Translations under genes and position numbers: made by a program
Shown: piece by piece, positions 1-9,126 of the stretch
How positions within the stretch are numbered: position 1 is the first letter of the stretch
Layout of the letters: each line of letters begins with the position of its first letter
The notes under the pieces: generated by a model
The model's input: only the letters and a program-made list of their open reading frames with translations
The model's database searches: none
Told to the model about the DNA's origin: nothing
Assembly (NCBI RefSeq): GCF_014645795.1
Contig: NZ_BMMK01000010.1
Coordinates: 101,226-165,225, forward strand
Reading direction: 5' to 3'
Length of the DNA stretch: 64,000 nucleotides
From: Longimycelium tulufanense
GTDB taxonomy: Bacteria; Actinomycetota; Actinomycetes; Mycobacteriales; Pseudonocardiaceae

Positions 1-953
1 CGGCGGCGCGCGAGGTGCTGGACCGGTTGGTGGCGCGCGCCGACGTGGTGCTGTGCAACTTCTCCCCCGCGGCGGCGCGGCGGCTGGGGGTGGACGCCGA
101 AACGTTGCGGGCCCGTCGGCCCGAGCTGGTGGTGGGCGAGCTGTCCGGGTACGGCGAGGGTGGTCCCTACGACGAGCGGAAGGCGTTCGACGCGTTGGTC
201 CAGTCCGAAGCCGGATTGATCGAGCTGACCGGCGAGGGTGAGGTGACGGCCCGGACCGGGATCTCGGTGGCCGATATCGCGGCCGGGGTGCAGCTTCAGT
301 CGGCGGTGCTGGCCGCGCTGCTGCATCGCGAACGTATCGGCGAGGGGGCGACGCTGCGCCTGTCCTTGTTGGAGGCATTGGCGGAGTGGATGCAGCAGCC
401 GCTGCTCTATGCCGTTGGTACCGGGCGGATTCCGCCGCGTAGCGGCGCGCATCACGCCAGCATCGCGCCGTACGGCCCGTTCCGGTGTGCCGATGGTGGG
501 ACCGTGCATCTTGCGGTGCAGAACGATCCGCAGTGGCGGCGGCTGTGTGCGGATGTGATGGGGCGGCCGGAACTGGCCGATGACCCACGGTTCCGCACAG
601 TGGCAGACCGGGTGAGCCACCGTCCCGCGCTGCACGACGAGCTTCGTCGATACTTCGACACCGTGACCGCTGGCGATCTCCTCGCGGCACTCGACGCCGC
701 CGACGTGCCCGCGTCCCGGACGCGGGACGTCCTGGGGCTGCTCGAACATCCCCAGCTCGCCGCCCGCAAGCGGTGGCGCGACGTGCCGGTGCCCGAGGGT
801 GGTTCCGTGCCCATGCTCGTCCCACCCGTGGATGGTGGGGAATGGACCCCGGGGAGCGTGCCTGCACTGGGTGAACACACGGAGACAGTTCTTACTTGGC
901 TCGGATACTCCCCTGACGACATTGCTGAACTGCGTGTCGCATCGGCCATCTGA
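1..953 (+). CDS. CaiB/BaiF-type CoA-transferase, 5' end outside window
   Basis: The reading frame is open from the first bases, so the N-terminus lies outside the window. About 316 residues remain. Family III CoA-transferases move CoA between organic acids through an aspartyl-CoA thioester. Visible family features are the 'LSGYGEGGPY' stretch, then 'KAFDALVQSEAGLI' (typically followed by a Gly-rich helix), and the C-terminal 'VPASRTRDV...HPQLAARKRW' segment that precedes the end of most members. The catalytic Asp of the family normally sits upstream, close to or beyond the window edge. Substrate unknown. The gene ends 129 bp before the next gene, which has the same orientation. Confidence 0.85.
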   Translation, partial: AAREVLDRLVARADVVLCNFSPAAARRLGVDAETLRARRPELVVGELSGYGEGGPYDERKAFDALVQSEAGLIELTGEGEVTARTGISVADIAAGVQLQSAVLAALLHRERIGEGATLRLSLLEALAEWMQQPLLYAVGTGRIPPRSGAHHASIAPYGPFRCADGGTVHLAVQNDPQWRRLCADVMGRPELADDPRFRTVADRVSHRPALHDELRRYFDTVTAGDLLAALDAADVPASRTRDVLGLLEHPQLAARKRWRDVPVPEGGSVPMLVPPVDGGEWTPGSVPALGEHTETVLTWLGYSPDDIAELRVASAI

Positions 954-1082
954 CCGGTTCCCCTTACCCGTTGGACCAGCAGCTGTTACCCGTTCGGCCA
1001 CATGTTGCCGGTCACTGCCGATTCGGCTGGCGTCCCACGAATGCCGTAGGGACGATTGTGCGCAGGGAGTCGGAGGGGTCGA

Positions 1083-1994
1083 ATGAGTGAAGGGGAAGAT
1101 CGCGGTCCGTCACGGGTGAGCCGGCGGGTCGTGTTGGGGGCTTCGGGGGTGCTCGGCGCCGTTGTCGCCGGAGCGGCACTGACGAGTGCGTCGGTGCGGG
1201 AGGTCCCGCGCAAGATCGTGCGGCACGCGGCCGGCGTGGCGGGGGCGCCCGTTCCGCAGCCGCGCCCGGTCGTGCGGGTGGAGCAGGTGCGGTCGGCCGC
1301 CCGGAACCGGGAGATCAACCTGGTGACGGTGTACCCGGATCAGCTGCGCGCCAAGGATCTTCCGGTCTGCCTGATGCTGCACGGCCGGTTCGGAACCGCG
1401 CGGGAGCTGGCGAACATCCCGTCGGCGCTGGCGCGTGCGATGCGCAGGCCGGGGGCGAGACGGTTCGCCTTCGTCGCGGTCGACGGCGGCAACAGTTACT
1501 GGCACCGCAACCGGTCGAAAGACGATCCGATGGCGATGCTGCTGGAGGAGGTCCCGCGCTGGCTGGCCGAACGTGGGCTCGGCGGCCGGGACCGGATGCC
1601 CTTTGCCGTGGCCGGGGTGTCGATGGGCGGGTTCGGTGCCCTGTTGTACGCGCGACGCCGCCGGGAGCAGGGTCGGCCGCTGCAGGCGGTGGCCGCGGTG
1701 TCGCCGGCGCTGATGTTGTCGTGGAAGGAGATGAAGAAGCGGGACGCCTTCCACGACGCCACCGACTGGGCGGCGATGGATCCGCTGCGGAACATCGACA
1801 AGCTCGGCAATGTACCGCTCGGCGTGTGGTGTGGCAGCGAGGACTGGTTCATTGCCGGCAACCGCCGGTTTATCCGTGCCGCCAAGCCGAAACTCGCCTC
1901 GATCACGCCCGGCGGGCACACCGGGGAGTACTTTCAGCGCATCTACCCGCAGATGGTGACGTTCATCGGCAAGCACGTGCCGCGGGAGAAGTAG
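1083..1994 (+). CDS. Exported alpha/beta-hydrolase (esterase family), Tat-type signal
   Basis: 303 residues. The N-terminus carries 'SRRVVLGASGVLGAVVAG', a twin-arginine signal followed by a hydrophobic stretch, so export by Tat is likely. The body is an esterase/antigen-85-like alpha/beta-hydrolase: 'LMLHGRFGTA' near residue 100, the nucleophile elbow 'GVSMGGFGAL' near residue 180, an acid in 'WCGSEDWF' and a late histidine in 'ITPGGHTGEYF'. This resembles actinobacterial secreted esterases acting on lipids or short acyl esters, but the substrate cannot be read. ATG start at 1083 follows a 'ggagggg' Shine-Dalgarno. A strong hairpin follows the stop. Confidence 0.82.
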   Translation: MSEGEDRGPSRVSRRVVLGASGVLGAVVAGAALTSASVREVPRKIVRHAAGVAGAPVPQPRPVVRVEQVRSAARNREINLVTVYPDQLRAKDLPVCLMLHGRFGTARELANIPSALARAMRRPGARRFAFVAVDGGNSYWHRNRSKDDPMAMLLEEVPRWLAERGLGGRDRMPFAVAGVSMGGFGALLYARRRREQGRPLQAVAAVSPALMLSWKEMKKRDAFHDATDWAAMDPLRNIDKLGNVPLGVWCGSEDWFIAGNRRFIRAAKPKLASITPGGHTGEYFQRIYPQMVTFIGKHVPREK

Positions 1995-1999
1995 GAATG

Positions 2000-2039
2000 C
2001 GTGGTGCCACAGCACGTTTCGGCGTGCTGCGGCACCACG
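2000..2039. terminator. Bidirectional terminator hairpin
   Basis: Arms 2000-2008 and 2031-2039 (9 bp), then after one mismatch 2010-2016 and 2023-2029 (7 bp), loop of six bases. It lies between two convergent genes (stops at 1994 and 2062), so it can serve both strands. Confidence 0.75.
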
Positions 2040-2061
2040 ACAGCTGGCTGTTGCGCGGGGG

Positions 2062-2463
2062 TCAGCCCTTGAAGCGAATCAGCCGGATCACCCCGAAGAG
2101 GATCTCGGGCGCGTCCGCGCCGTCCATCGTCTCCACCGTCTTGGTCCTGCCGTTGGTGTAGGCGACCGTGAGCGTGTAGTGGAAGAAGTCGCAGCACTGG
2201 TTCTCCGGCAGGTACTGGTCCTTCAGCGTGCGAAACTCACGCTGCCGCACCAGGGTGAAGATCCGGTCCTTGTTGGGGTGGGCACTGTCCGGCGTCACCT
2301 CGAACGTCTCGTGGATGCCGGCGATGCCCCCGGTGACCTCCAGAACCACCTCTCGCACCCCGACCTGGGTGGTGGGCGGGGTGGCGGAAGCCGTCGCGGT
2401 CAGGGTGGTGAACCCGAGCAGGACGGCGAGCAGCAGGACCACGTTGCGGCGGACATTCGACAC
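2062..2463 (-). CDS. Small secreted protein, possible emfourin-like domain
   Basis: 133 residues from a GTG at 2463, preceded by 'gggagga' with good spacing. Residues 1-28 form a signal peptide (Arg-rich start, hydrophobic core, Ala-Thr-Ala-Ser-Ala cleavage region). The mature part contains 'VVLEVTGGIAGIHETFEV', which resembles the 'GGFAG' core of protealysin-inhibitor (emfourin) proteins, and a Cys pair (QCCDFF). I infer a periplasmic or secreted binding or inhibitor domain. The family assignment is weak; the secretion call is stronger. Confidence 0.7.
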   Translation of the reverse strand: MSNVRRNVVLLLAVLLGFTTLTATASATPPTTQVGVREVVLEVTGGIAGIHETFEVTPDSAHPNKDRIFTLVRQREFRTLKDQYLPENQCCDFFHYTLTVAYTNGRTKTVETMDGADAPEILFGVIRLIRFKG

Positions 2464-2797
2464 GATCGGTTCCTCCCAGGGATCGGCGGAGCGGGTCTCG
2501 CCCGGCCCCTGATCGTCCTCGCCGGGCCGGCGGTGTTGTAGGACCAATGGAGGGAGTACGACCGTGCCATCAATCACGAGCAGAGTGGACGAAAGACACT
2601 TGTGCTGTCAGCAGATTCGCACCCGCAGGGGATGCCGCTCGTCCCTGCCCGGTACACGCCCCCGCCCGCCCGGGTCTGCGCAGCCCACGGCGAGCCGGCG
2701 AGCCTATCGAGCGAAAGAATCTGGAAGCAACGGATTGATCGCGAGCTGTGGACAACTCCGGGGTCTGTGAGCAACCCGCCGGGGTCATCCGGCGGGT
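2464..2797. other. Intergenic region, 334 bp
   Basis: I see no convincing gene. It holds one DnaA-box-like nonamer (TGTGGACAA at 2747-2755) and, at its right end, the terminator of the next leftward gene. Both flanking genes read leftward, so the promoter of the secreted-protein gene must lie in the first 150 bp; I could not fix it. Confidence 0.5.
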
Positions 2798-2798
2798 T
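2773..2798 (-). terminator. Terminator of the serine hydrolase gene
   Basis: Perfect 10-bp stem, 2773-2782 paired with 2789-2798, with a six-base loop, abutting the stop codon of the leftward gene that ends at 2798. Confidence 0.65.
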
Positions 2799-3403
2799 CA
2801 GCGGTGGGAGAGCGACATGCGGCTGGTCAGGCGGACCCGCGGGTCGACGACCCAGCCCAGCACCGCCGGCCAGGGCCCGAAGCCGGCGTCGGTGTTGAGA
2901 TGCTGCCCGTCCGGCACCACGTCCAGCTCGACCCCGAGCCGGGCGGCCACCGCCCGCGACTCCACCAGCGTGCAGTGCGGGTCGTCGCTGCCCACCACCA
3001 TCCGCGTCACCCCGGCGGCCCGGCGCAGGCCACGCGCCTCCAGCGGCGCCGGCTGGAACCCCCGCACGTCCGGATGCCGCCAGCCCAGGCTCGGCGGCGA
3101 CACCAGCAACACCCGGTCCGCACGCCGCGCCCGCCCGTTCACCGTTGCCGCGTGGTGCAGCCACAACGTGGAACCACACGAATGGGTCAAGACGATCAGC
3201 TCGGCGGCGGGGTCCGCCGCGGCGAGCCGCTCCCGCAGTACGCGCAGCCACTCCCCCACCACCGGGCGATCCGGCTCCGGCAGGGTCGGAAAGTCGACGG
3301 TCACGCCGGCCTGCCCGGCGAACTGGCCGGCCAGCCACCGCTGCCAGTGCGCCGGACCCGATCCGGTGAACCCGTGGATCAGCAGAACGTGCTTCCCACC
3401 CAA
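2798..3403 (-). CDS. RBBP9/YdeN-family serine hydrolase
   Basis: 201 residues. Typical compact alpha/beta-hydrolase of the RBBP9/YdeN family: 'VLLIHGFTGSGPAHWQRWL' at the N-terminus (the GPAHWQ signature), 'LTHSCGSTLWLHH' with the nucleophile Ser in an unusual H-S-C-G elbow, an acid in 'GSDDPHCTL' and the late His in 'DGQHLNTDAGFG'. The length fits the family. I chose a TTG start at 3403 because it follows 'ggagga' with 7 bp spacing and directly begins the fold; longer starts would add a low-complexity tail. Cytoplasmic; substrate unknown. Confidence 0.8.
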   Translation of the reverse strand: MGGKHVLLIHGFTGSGPAHWQRWLAGQFAGQAGVTVDFPTLPEPDRPVVGEWLRVLRERLAAADPAAELIVLTHSCGSTLWLHHAATVNGRARRADRVLLVSPPSLGWRHPDVRGFQPAPLEARGLRRAAGVTRMVVGSDDPHCTLVESRAVAARLGVELDVVPDGQHLNTDAGFGPWPAVLGWVVDPRVRLTSRMSLSHR

Positions 3404-3675
3404 GGCGCTCTCCTCCCGCACCGACGCCAAGCCAGTGTCGCGAAAGGACGGCACGCCCGGGAACGATCCGGGCCGCCACGGTGGTGTGGTGTCGCCGAGC
3501 GGCAGGACCTCCCGCGACCGAACCCGGACCCGCTCAACGTGACCTGAGGCGGGAGTCCGGGAACTCACCCCACACGACAACGAAACGCGGCCACAACGGC
3601 GGTCGGGGGCATGCCCCGGTCGGGGGTGTGGGGGTTGCACCCCGCAGAAGAAGGGGGCGGCGCTCCCACCAAACG

Positions 3676-3720
3676 GTGAGCGAGGTCTGCGTGCGCTCCC
3701 GGCACGCGGACCTCGCTCAC
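3676..3720 (-). terminator. Terminator downstream of clpX
   Basis: Long hairpin with 19-base arms 3676-3694 and 3702-3720 (one mismatch) and a seven-base loop, placed just past the clpX stop at 3732. Confidence 0.8.
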
Positions 3721-3731
3721 GAAGCTCGCCG

Positions 3732-5006
3732 TCAGGCGGACTTTTCGCGCCGCTCGCGTCGGGTGGGCTGGCGGGCGACGATCGTGGGGTTGACGTTCTC
3801 CCGCACGGTCTGCTCGGTGATGACGACCTTGGCGACGTCGCTGCGGCTCGGGATGTCGTACATGACCGGCAGCAGCACCTCCTCCATGATCGCCCGCAGC
3901 CCGCGCGCCCCGGTGCCCCGCAGGATCGCCTGGTCGGCCACGGCCTCCAGCGCGGTCTTGGTGAACTCCAGTTCCACGCCGTCCATCTCGAACAGCTTCT
4001 GGTACTGCTTCACCAACGCGTTACGCGGCTCGGTCAGGATCTTCACCAGCGACGGCTTGTCCAGGTTGGTGACGCTGGCGACCACCGGCAGCCGGCCGAT
4101 GAACTCCGGGATCAACCCGAACTTGATCAGGTCCTCCGGCATGACGTCGGCGAACACGTCGGCGGTGTCCACCTCCAGCTTGGACCGGATCTCGGCGTTG
4201 AAGCCGAGGCTGCGCTTGCCGACCCGCTCCTGGACGATCCGCTCCAGGCCGGCGAACGCGCCCGCCACAATGAACAACACGTTCGTGGTGTCGATCTGGA
4301 TGAACTCCTGGTGCGGGTGCTTGCGGCCGCCCTGCGGCGGCACGCTCGCCGTGGTGCCCTCCAGGATCTTCAGCAACGCCTGCTGCACGCCCTCGCCGGA
4401 GACGTCCCGGGTGATCGACGGGTTCTCGCTCTTGCGCGCGATCTTGTCGACCTCGTCGATGTAGATGATGCCGGTCTCGGCGCGCTTGACGTCGTAGTCG
4501 GCGGCCTGAATCAGTTTCAGCAGGATGTTCTCGACGTCCTCGCCAACGTAACCGGCTTCGGTGAGCGCGGTGGCGTCGGCGATGGCGAAGGGGACGTTGA
4601 GCATCTTGGCCAGCGTCTGCGCCAGGTAGGTCTTGCCGCAGCCGGTCGGGCCGAGCATCAGGATGTTGGACTTGGTCAGCTCGATGCCGTCGTCGCCGCG
4701 GGTCTTCTCCCCCGCCTGAATGCGCTTGTAGTGGTTGTAGACGGCCACCGACAGGATGCGCTTGGCCTCGTCCTGGCCGATGACGTACTGCTCGAGGAAC
4801 TCGTGGATCTCGGCCGGCTTGGGCAGCTCATCGAGCTTGACGTCCCCGGCCTCGGCGAGTTCCTCTTCGATGATCTCGTTGCAGAGGTCGATGCACTCGT
4901 CGCAGATGTAGACACCGGGACCGGCGATGAGCTTCTTGACCTGCTTCTGGCTCTTCCCGCAGAAGGAGCACTTCAGCAGGTCGCCGCCGTCACCGATACG
5001 CGCCAT
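3732..5006 (-). CDS. clpX: ATP-dependent Clp protease ATP-binding subunit ClpX
   Basis: 424 residues, the usual length. ClpX is the hexameric AAA+ unfoldase that recognises tagged substrates and feeds them to ClpP. The N-terminal zinc-binding domain has C13, C16, C35 and C38. Walker A is 'GPTGCGKT' (119-126), the pore loop 'GYVGEDVEN' follows, and Walker B lies in '[10 protein letters not shown]'. The IGF-type ClpP-docking loop region is represented by 'RSLGFNAE'. The ATG at 5006 begins exactly at the conserved '[13 protein letters not shown]'. It lies 222 bp downstream of clpP2 on the same strand, the common actinobacterial order tig-clpP1-clpP2-clpX. Confidence 0.97.
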   Translation of the reverse strand: MARIGDGGDLLKCSFCGKSQKQVKKLIAGPGVYICDECIDLCNEIIEEELAEAGDVKLDELPKPAEIHEFLEQYVIGQDEAKRILSVAVYNHYKRIQAGEKTRGDDGIELTKSNILMLGPTGCGKTYLAQTLAKMLNVPFAIADATALTEAGYVGEDVENILLKLIQAADYDVKRAETGIIYIDEVDKIARKSENPSITRDVSGEGVQQALLKILEGTTASVPPQGGRKHPHQEFIQIDTTNVLFIVAGAFAGLERIVQERVGKRSLGFNAEIRSKLEVDTADVFADVMPEDLIKFGLIPEFIGRLPVVASVTNLDKPSLVKILTEPRNALVKQYQKLFEMDGVELEFTKTALEAVADQAILRGTGARGLRAIMEEVLLPVMYDIPSRSDVAKVVITEQTVRENVNPTIVARQPTRRERREKSA

Positions 5007-5228
5007 GGCCGATGACCTCTGTCCCCTCCGGCACACGCCTGTCCGGTGTGCCTGGCTGTTCTGCCTTGACGGTACCCGCCCACCGGGTGTGAGCGGGAGC
5101 ACCAGGGTGCCCCAACACGCGTGAACCCGCCCGGCAGTTGCCCCGGGCTCGGCGTGTCGGGACGGCCGCCCCTCCCGACCCGGCCCGGTGGCCGGGCCGG
5201 GAGGCGGCGACATTCACCCATCGGTGCA

Positions 5229-5852
5229 CTAACGGGCCGGCTTCTTGCTCGGCATCACCTGGTCGATGATCCCGTACGCCTTGGCCTCGTCGGCCGTCAG
5301 GATCTTGTCCCGCTCGATGTCGGCCCGGATATCCTCCGGGCTCTTGTTCGTGTGCTCCGCCAGGATCTCCTCCATCACCCGGCGCACCCGCTGGATCTCG
5401 TTGGCCTGGATCTCCAGGTCCGAAACCTGGCCGTAGGTGCCCTCGGTGGCCGGCTGGTGGATCAGGATCCGCGCGTTGGGCAGCGCGAACCGCTTGCCGG
5501 GGGTGCCGGCGGCCAGCAGCATCGCCGCCGCCGAGGCCGCCTGGCCCAGGCAGAAGGTGCTGATGTCCGGCCGGATGTGCTGCATGGTGTCGTAAATGGC
5601 CATCAGCGCGGTGAACGAACCGCCCGGCGAGTTGATGTACAGCGAGATGTCGCGGTCCGGGTCCTCGCTCTCGAGGACGAGGAGCTGTGCCATCACGTCG
5701 TTCGCCGACGCGTCGTCGATCTGCACTCCGAGGAAGATGGTGCGCTCCTCGAAGAGCTTGTTGTACGGGTTGGACTCCTTGATCCCGTAGCTGGTGCGCT
5801 CGACGAAGGACGGCAGCACGTACCGCGACTGCGGTGTGTAGAGCTGGCTCAC
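5229..5852 (-). CDS. clpP2: ATP-dependent Clp protease proteolytic subunit 2
   Basis: 207 residues. Serine peptidase subunit of the Clp barrel; in actinobacteria ClpP1 and ClpP2 form mixed ClpP1P2 tetradecamers. Catalytic residues visible: Ser107 in 'GQAASAAAM', His132 in 'ILIHQP', and an Asp near 182 in '[11 protein letters not shown]'. 'NSPGGS' forms the oxyanion loop. GTG start at 5852, 19 bp after the clpP1 stop, so the two are co-transcribed. The C-terminal 'PSKKPAR' tail is typical of the actinobacterial ClpP2. Confidence 0.96.
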   Translation of the reverse strand: MSQLYTPQSRYVLPSFVERTSYGIKESNPYNKLFEERTIFLGVQIDDASANDVMAQLLVLESEDPDRDISLYINSPGGSFTALMAIYDTMQHIRPDISTFCLGQAASAAAMLLAAGTPGKRFALPNARILIHQPATEGTYGQVSDLEIQANEIQRVRRVMEEILAEHTNKSPEDIRADIERDKILTADEAKAYGIIDQVMPSKKPAR

Positions 5853-5871
5853 TGGTCTCTCCTCGGATACC

Positions 5872-6516
5872 TCAGTTGCTGCCGGTCCCGGCGCCGGGCA
5901 GCTGGGCGGCGCGGCTGATGACGTGGTCGACGAACCCGTACTCCAGGGCCTCGTTGGCGGTGAACCAGCGGTCCCGGTCGGAGTCGGTGATGATCCGGTC
6001 GACCGGCTGGCCGGTGTGCTGCGCCGTCAGCTCGGCCATCTCCCGCTTGTGCTTGGAGAACACCTCGGCCTGGATCTTGATGTCCGAGGCCGTGCCGCCC
6101 ACCCCGGCCGAGGGCTGGTGCATCATGATCCGCGCGTGCGGCAGCGCGTAGCGCTTGCCCGGGCTACCGGCGCACAGCAGGAACTGGCCCATCGAGGCGG
6201 CCAGGCCCATCCCCACCGTCACGATGTCGCACTCGACGAACTGCATCGTGTCGTAGATCGCCATGCCCGCGGTGACCGAGCCGCCCGGCGAGTTGACATA
6301 CAGCGAGATGTCCCGCTCCGGGTCCTCGGCCGCCAGCAGCAGCAGCTGAGCGCAGATCTGGTTCGCGATGGCGTCGTCGACCTGCTGACCGAGGAAGATG
6401 ATCCGCTCGCGGAGCAGCCGCTCGTACACCGAGTCGTTGAGCGTCAGGCTCCCTGCCCCGCCCCGCAGCTGCGGGAGCGCGGGGCCGCCCTCGGGAACTG
6501 TCAGGTGCTGCGTCAC
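5872..6516 (-). CDS. clpP1: ATP-dependent Clp protease proteolytic subunit 1
   Basis: 214 residues. Second ClpP paralogue: Ser108 in 'GLAASMGQ', His133 in 'IMMHQP', 'VNSPGGSV' oxyanion loop. The start is set at a GTG (6516) in '[10 protein letters not shown]', giving an N-terminal propeptide of about 15-20 residues that is normally removed by self-processing. It leads the clpP1-clpP2 operon. Regulation by ClgR is suggested by the 'CGCTTACAGCG' element at 6683-6693, upstream of a probable -10 (TAGGGT, 6636-6641 on the minus strand). Confidence 0.96.
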   Translation of the reverse strand: MTQHLTVPEGGPALPQLRGGAGSLTLNDSVYERLLRERIIFLGQQVDDAIANQICAQLLLLAAEDPERDISLYVNSPGGSVTAGMAIYDTMQFVECDIVTVGMGLAASMGQFLLCAGSPGKRYALPHARIMMHQPSAGVGGTASDIKIQAEVFSKHKREMAELTAQHTGQPVDRIITDSDRDRWFTANEALEYGFVDHVISRAAQLPGAGTGSN

Positions 6517-6662
6517 GTCTGCCTGCTTTCTCCCTGGTGGTCGGCTGACGAGCGGCCGGCGGCGCACGCCAGCGGGCTCCTCGCCGTGGTCCTTCGATGC
6601 TCTTGCGGCCTGCCGGACAGGCCCTGTTGCAACCGACCCTAACGAAGGCGGGCGGCGCCGAC

Positions 6663-6702
6663 TTCCCGACACCGCCCGCGTTCGCTTACAGCGTGTCGGG
6701 AA
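6663..6702 (-). promoter_or_regulatory. ClgR-type operator embedded in a hairpin between tig and clpP1
   Basis: 6683-6693 reads CGCTTACAGCG, which fits the core of the published ClgR consensus (CGC-Y-N-A-N-R-GCG). It sits about 170 bp before clpP1, close to 50-60 bp upstream of the inferred transcription start. The same stretch is enclosed by a perfect 10-bp inverted repeat (6663-6672 with 6693-6702), which could terminate tig transcription. The consensus match is seen; binding is inferred. Confidence 0.6.
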
Positions 6703-6723
6703 TGGTCCCGGCACGCTCGGCGC

Positions 6724-8100
6724 TCACTGCTTCTGCCCGGCCTCGGCGGGCTCCGCACCGGCCTCGGCCTCGCCGGCCCTGTCCTCGCCGAACAGGTCGG
6801 ACAGGTCGATCGGGTCACCGGCGGCGTCGGTCACCGTGGCCTGCCGCACGACCACGCCCAGCGCCTTGCCGCGGCGCACGTCGGCGAAGATGGCGCCGAG
6901 CTGGCCGGACTGCTGGGCGCGCTGCACGTACTCGTCCGGGCTAACGCCGAACCGCTGCGCCTGGTACACGATGCGCTCGGTCAGCTCCTGGTCGGAGACG
7001 CCCAGCTCCTCGGTGTCGGCAACGGCGTCCAGCAGCAGCTGCGTCTTGACCGCCCGCTCGGCGTCCTCCCGGGCCTCCCGGTCGAAGTCCTCGACGGTCT
7101 GGCCCTGCGACTCCAGCCACTCGGCGAAGCGCTTCTCGTCGTGGTCGAACGGGTGGATGGCGTCGTGCTTGCGCATGCCCACCTCGGCCTCGACCACGGC
7201 CTCGGGCAGCGGCACCTCGGCCGCGGCCACGAGCTCCTCCAGGACCTTGTCCCGGGCCTGCATGGCCTGCTGCATGCGCTTGACCCGGGCCAGCCGCTCG
7301 CGCAGGTCGGCCACGAGCTCCTCGAGGGTGTCGAACTCGCTGGCCAGCTGGGCGAACTCGTCGTCGGCCTCGGGGAGCTGGCGCTCCTTGACGCTGGTGA
7401 CGATCGCGCTGACCTCGGCGTCCTTACCGGCGTGCGGGCCGGCGACCAGGGTGGTGGTGAAGGTGCGGGTCTCGCCGGCGGAGGCGCCGAGCAGGGCGTC
7501 GTCGATGCCCTCGACCAGCTGGCCGGAGCCGACCTCGTAGGACAGGCCGTTGGTGCGGGCGTCCTCGACCTCGGCGCCGTCGACGGTGGCGGACAGGTCG
7601 AGCACGACGAAGTCGCCCTGCTGCACCGGGCGCTCCACGCCGGTCAGCGTGCCGAACCGGGCGCGCAGCTCGTCGAGCTGCTTGGCCACGTCCTCATCGG
7701 TGACCTCGACGTCGTCCACGCTGACCGTGATGCCGTCGAAGGCCGGGAGCTCGATGTCGGGGCGAACGTCCACCTCGGCGGTGAACGCCAACACCTCGCC
7801 GTCCTCCAGCTTGGTGACCTCGATCTCCGGGCGGCCCAGCGCGCGCACGTCACCGGCGGTCACGGCCTCGGAGTACTTGGCCGGGATGGCCTCGTTGACC
7901 ACCTCGTCGAGCACCGGGGCACGACCGATCCGGCTCTCCAGCACCCGGGCCGGCGCCTTGCCCGGCCGGAAGCCGGGGATGCGGACCTGCTGGGCGAGCT
8001 TCCGGTACGCGCGATCGAAGCTCGGCTTGAGCTCGTCGAACGGCACCTCGACGTTGATCCGGACGCGCGTCGGGCTCAGCTGCTCGACGGTGCTCTTCAC
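6724..8100 (-). CDS. tig: Trigger factor (ribosome-associated chaperone / prolyl isomerase)
   Basis: 458 residues. The N-terminal ribosome-binding domain has 'FRPGKAP' (the GFRxGxxP signature) at about 43-49. The FKBP-like PPIase domain follows ('VQQGDFVVLDLSATVDG' near 155), then the C-terminal chaperone arms, and an acidic tail with 'GEAEAGAEPAEAGQKQ'. GTG start at 8100, after 'gaggag', giving the standard 'VKSTVEQLSPTRVRINVEVP' N-terminus. It binds nascent chains at the ribosomal exit and works upstream of the Clp genes. The stop is 207 bp from clpP1. Confidence 0.96.
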   Translation of the reverse strand: MKSTVEQLSPTRVRINVEVPFDELKPSFDRAYRKLAQQVRIPGFRPGKAPARVLESRIGRAPVLDEVVNEAIPAKYSEAVTAGDVRALGRPEIEVTKLEDGEVLAFTAEVDVRPDIELPAFDGITVSVDDVEVTDEDVAKQLDELRARFGTLTGVERPVQQGDFVVLDLSATVDGAEVEDARTNGLSYEVGSGQLVEGIDDALLGASAGETRTFTTTLVAGPHAGKDAEVSAIVTSVKERQLPEADDEFAQLASEFDTLEELVADLRERLARVKRMQQAMQARDKVLEELVAAAEVPLPEAVVEAEVGMRKHDAIHPFDHDEKRFAEWLESQGQTVEDFDREAREDAERAVKTQLLLDAVADTEELGVSDQELTERIVYQAQRFGVSPDEYVQRAQQSGQLGAIFADVRRGKALGVVVRQATVTDAAGDPIDLSDLFGEDRAGEAEAGAEPAEAGQKQ

Positions 8101-8634
8101 GGGGTCTCCTCGATGGAACAGGCGTGCAGGTAGGACAGGATGGCGCGCCTCGCCCGACGGCGGCGCACCCACGTCCGGCCAAGTCTAGGCCGTCGGGTGG
8201 CGGCCGCCTCGCCCGGCTCGGGACGGCGTGATGCGCACCGCGACCGGGTGGGACAGTGCTGCGTTCGGTGACGGGCACCGCGGAGCTGGCCGGCGTGATG
8301 ACTACGCAGCGTATCGGAGGACGGCGGCTCGGCGGGAGCGTCCGGGCCGCCGTGACCACGACCTGGTCGCTCACCTCGGCCCAGCACCTCGATGGCCCCT
8401 GGCTCGGGGTCGGCCTCACCGCGGTACGGTCGCGCGGGCTCGGCAGGCGAGGACGTCGCCCCAGGCGGCACGGGCGACTGCGGCTCATGCGTGTGCTACG
8501 GACACACCGGCCGCAGGATCGCACTTCTGTTGCAGGGGACTCACCACGTCCTGGCTGGGGCGGCGCTGTTCGAGGGGCGGCTGCGCGCCATCTCACCGAC
8601 TGATCGGGACAGGACCGGCCGCCACAGAACCAAC
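8101..8634. other. Intergenic region upstream of tig, 534 bp
   Basis: No convincing gene on either strand. A possible minus-strand -10 for tig (TAGACT, 8182-8187) would give a leader of about 75 nt. The remainder is GC-rich and shows nothing else I can support. Confidence 0.4.
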
Positions 8635-8675
8635 GGGCCGTCCCCGCCCGCGTCTTCCGCGGACGGAGACGGCCC
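8635..8675 (-). terminator. Terminator after tRNA-Pro
   Basis: Arms 8635-8642 and 8668-8675 (8 bp, perfect) with a further GC-rich inner stem. It lies 10 bp beyond the 3' end of the leftward tRNA gene, and the minus strand continues into a T-containing stretch. Confidence 0.6.
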
Positions 8676-8685
8676 TGCTGGTCCG

Positions 8686-8760
8686 TCGGGGTGGCGGGAT
8701 TTGAACCCACGGCCCCTCGCACCCAAAGCGAGTGCGCTACCAAGCTGCGCCACACCCCGT
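8686..8760 (-). tRNA. tRNA-Pro (TGG)
   Basis: Minus strand. Acceptor stem CGGGGTG (8754-8760) pairs with CACCCCG (8687-8693). The D-loop contains AGCTTGGTAGCGC, the anticodon loop CTTTGGGTG gives anticodon TGG, and the T-arm has GGTTCAAATC. No CCA is encoded. Confidence 0.95.
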
Positions 8761-8845
8761 TTGCACACCAGTGACCCCGGTGCGCGCGAGTAGCCTAGCG
8801 CGACACGCTAAGCTGTTGAACGCACCCACACCGATGGGGGCGTAA

Positions 8846-8916
8846 GCGGGTGTAGCTCAATGGCAGAGCCCCAGCCTTCCAAGCTGGTTGTGCGGGTTCG
8901 ATTCCCGTCACCCGCT
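8846..8916 (+). tRNA. tRNA-Gly (TCC)
   Basis: Plus strand, about 71 nt. Acceptor GCGGGTG pairs with CACCCGC, D-loop AGCTCAATGGCAGAGC, anticodon loop CTTCCAA gives anticodon TCC, T-arm GGTTCGATTCC. Divergent from tRNA-Pro, with 85 bp between them. Confidence 0.95.
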
Positions 8917-8926
8917 CCCGGTGCCG

Positions 8927-8962
8927 AGGCCCAGATCGGGGATCACTCCCCGATCTGGGCCT
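8927..8962 (+). terminator. Terminator after tRNA-Gly
   Basis: Perfect 16-bp stem (8927-8942 with 8947-8962) and a four-base loop, 10 bp downstream of the tRNA. Confidence 0.8.
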
Positions 8963-9126
8963 CCGTCGTTCCGCCGGTGCCTGCATCGGTCGAGCACCAC
9001 CCGCGCGTTCACGCCGGGCGAAGCTGACCGGCAGCTCGTCGTCTCGGCTCCTGGACGGGGTTCATGCGGCCGAGGGCTACCGGAAAACCAGTCGAGAAGA
9101 CGCCTGCGCCGGAGTAGCAAGGATGC

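Noticed and set aside
8686-8916. tRNA genes as integration sites for the inserted blocks
   Set aside because: They are 27 kb from block 1, no repeated tRNA 3' end was seen near the blocks, and there is no integrase.
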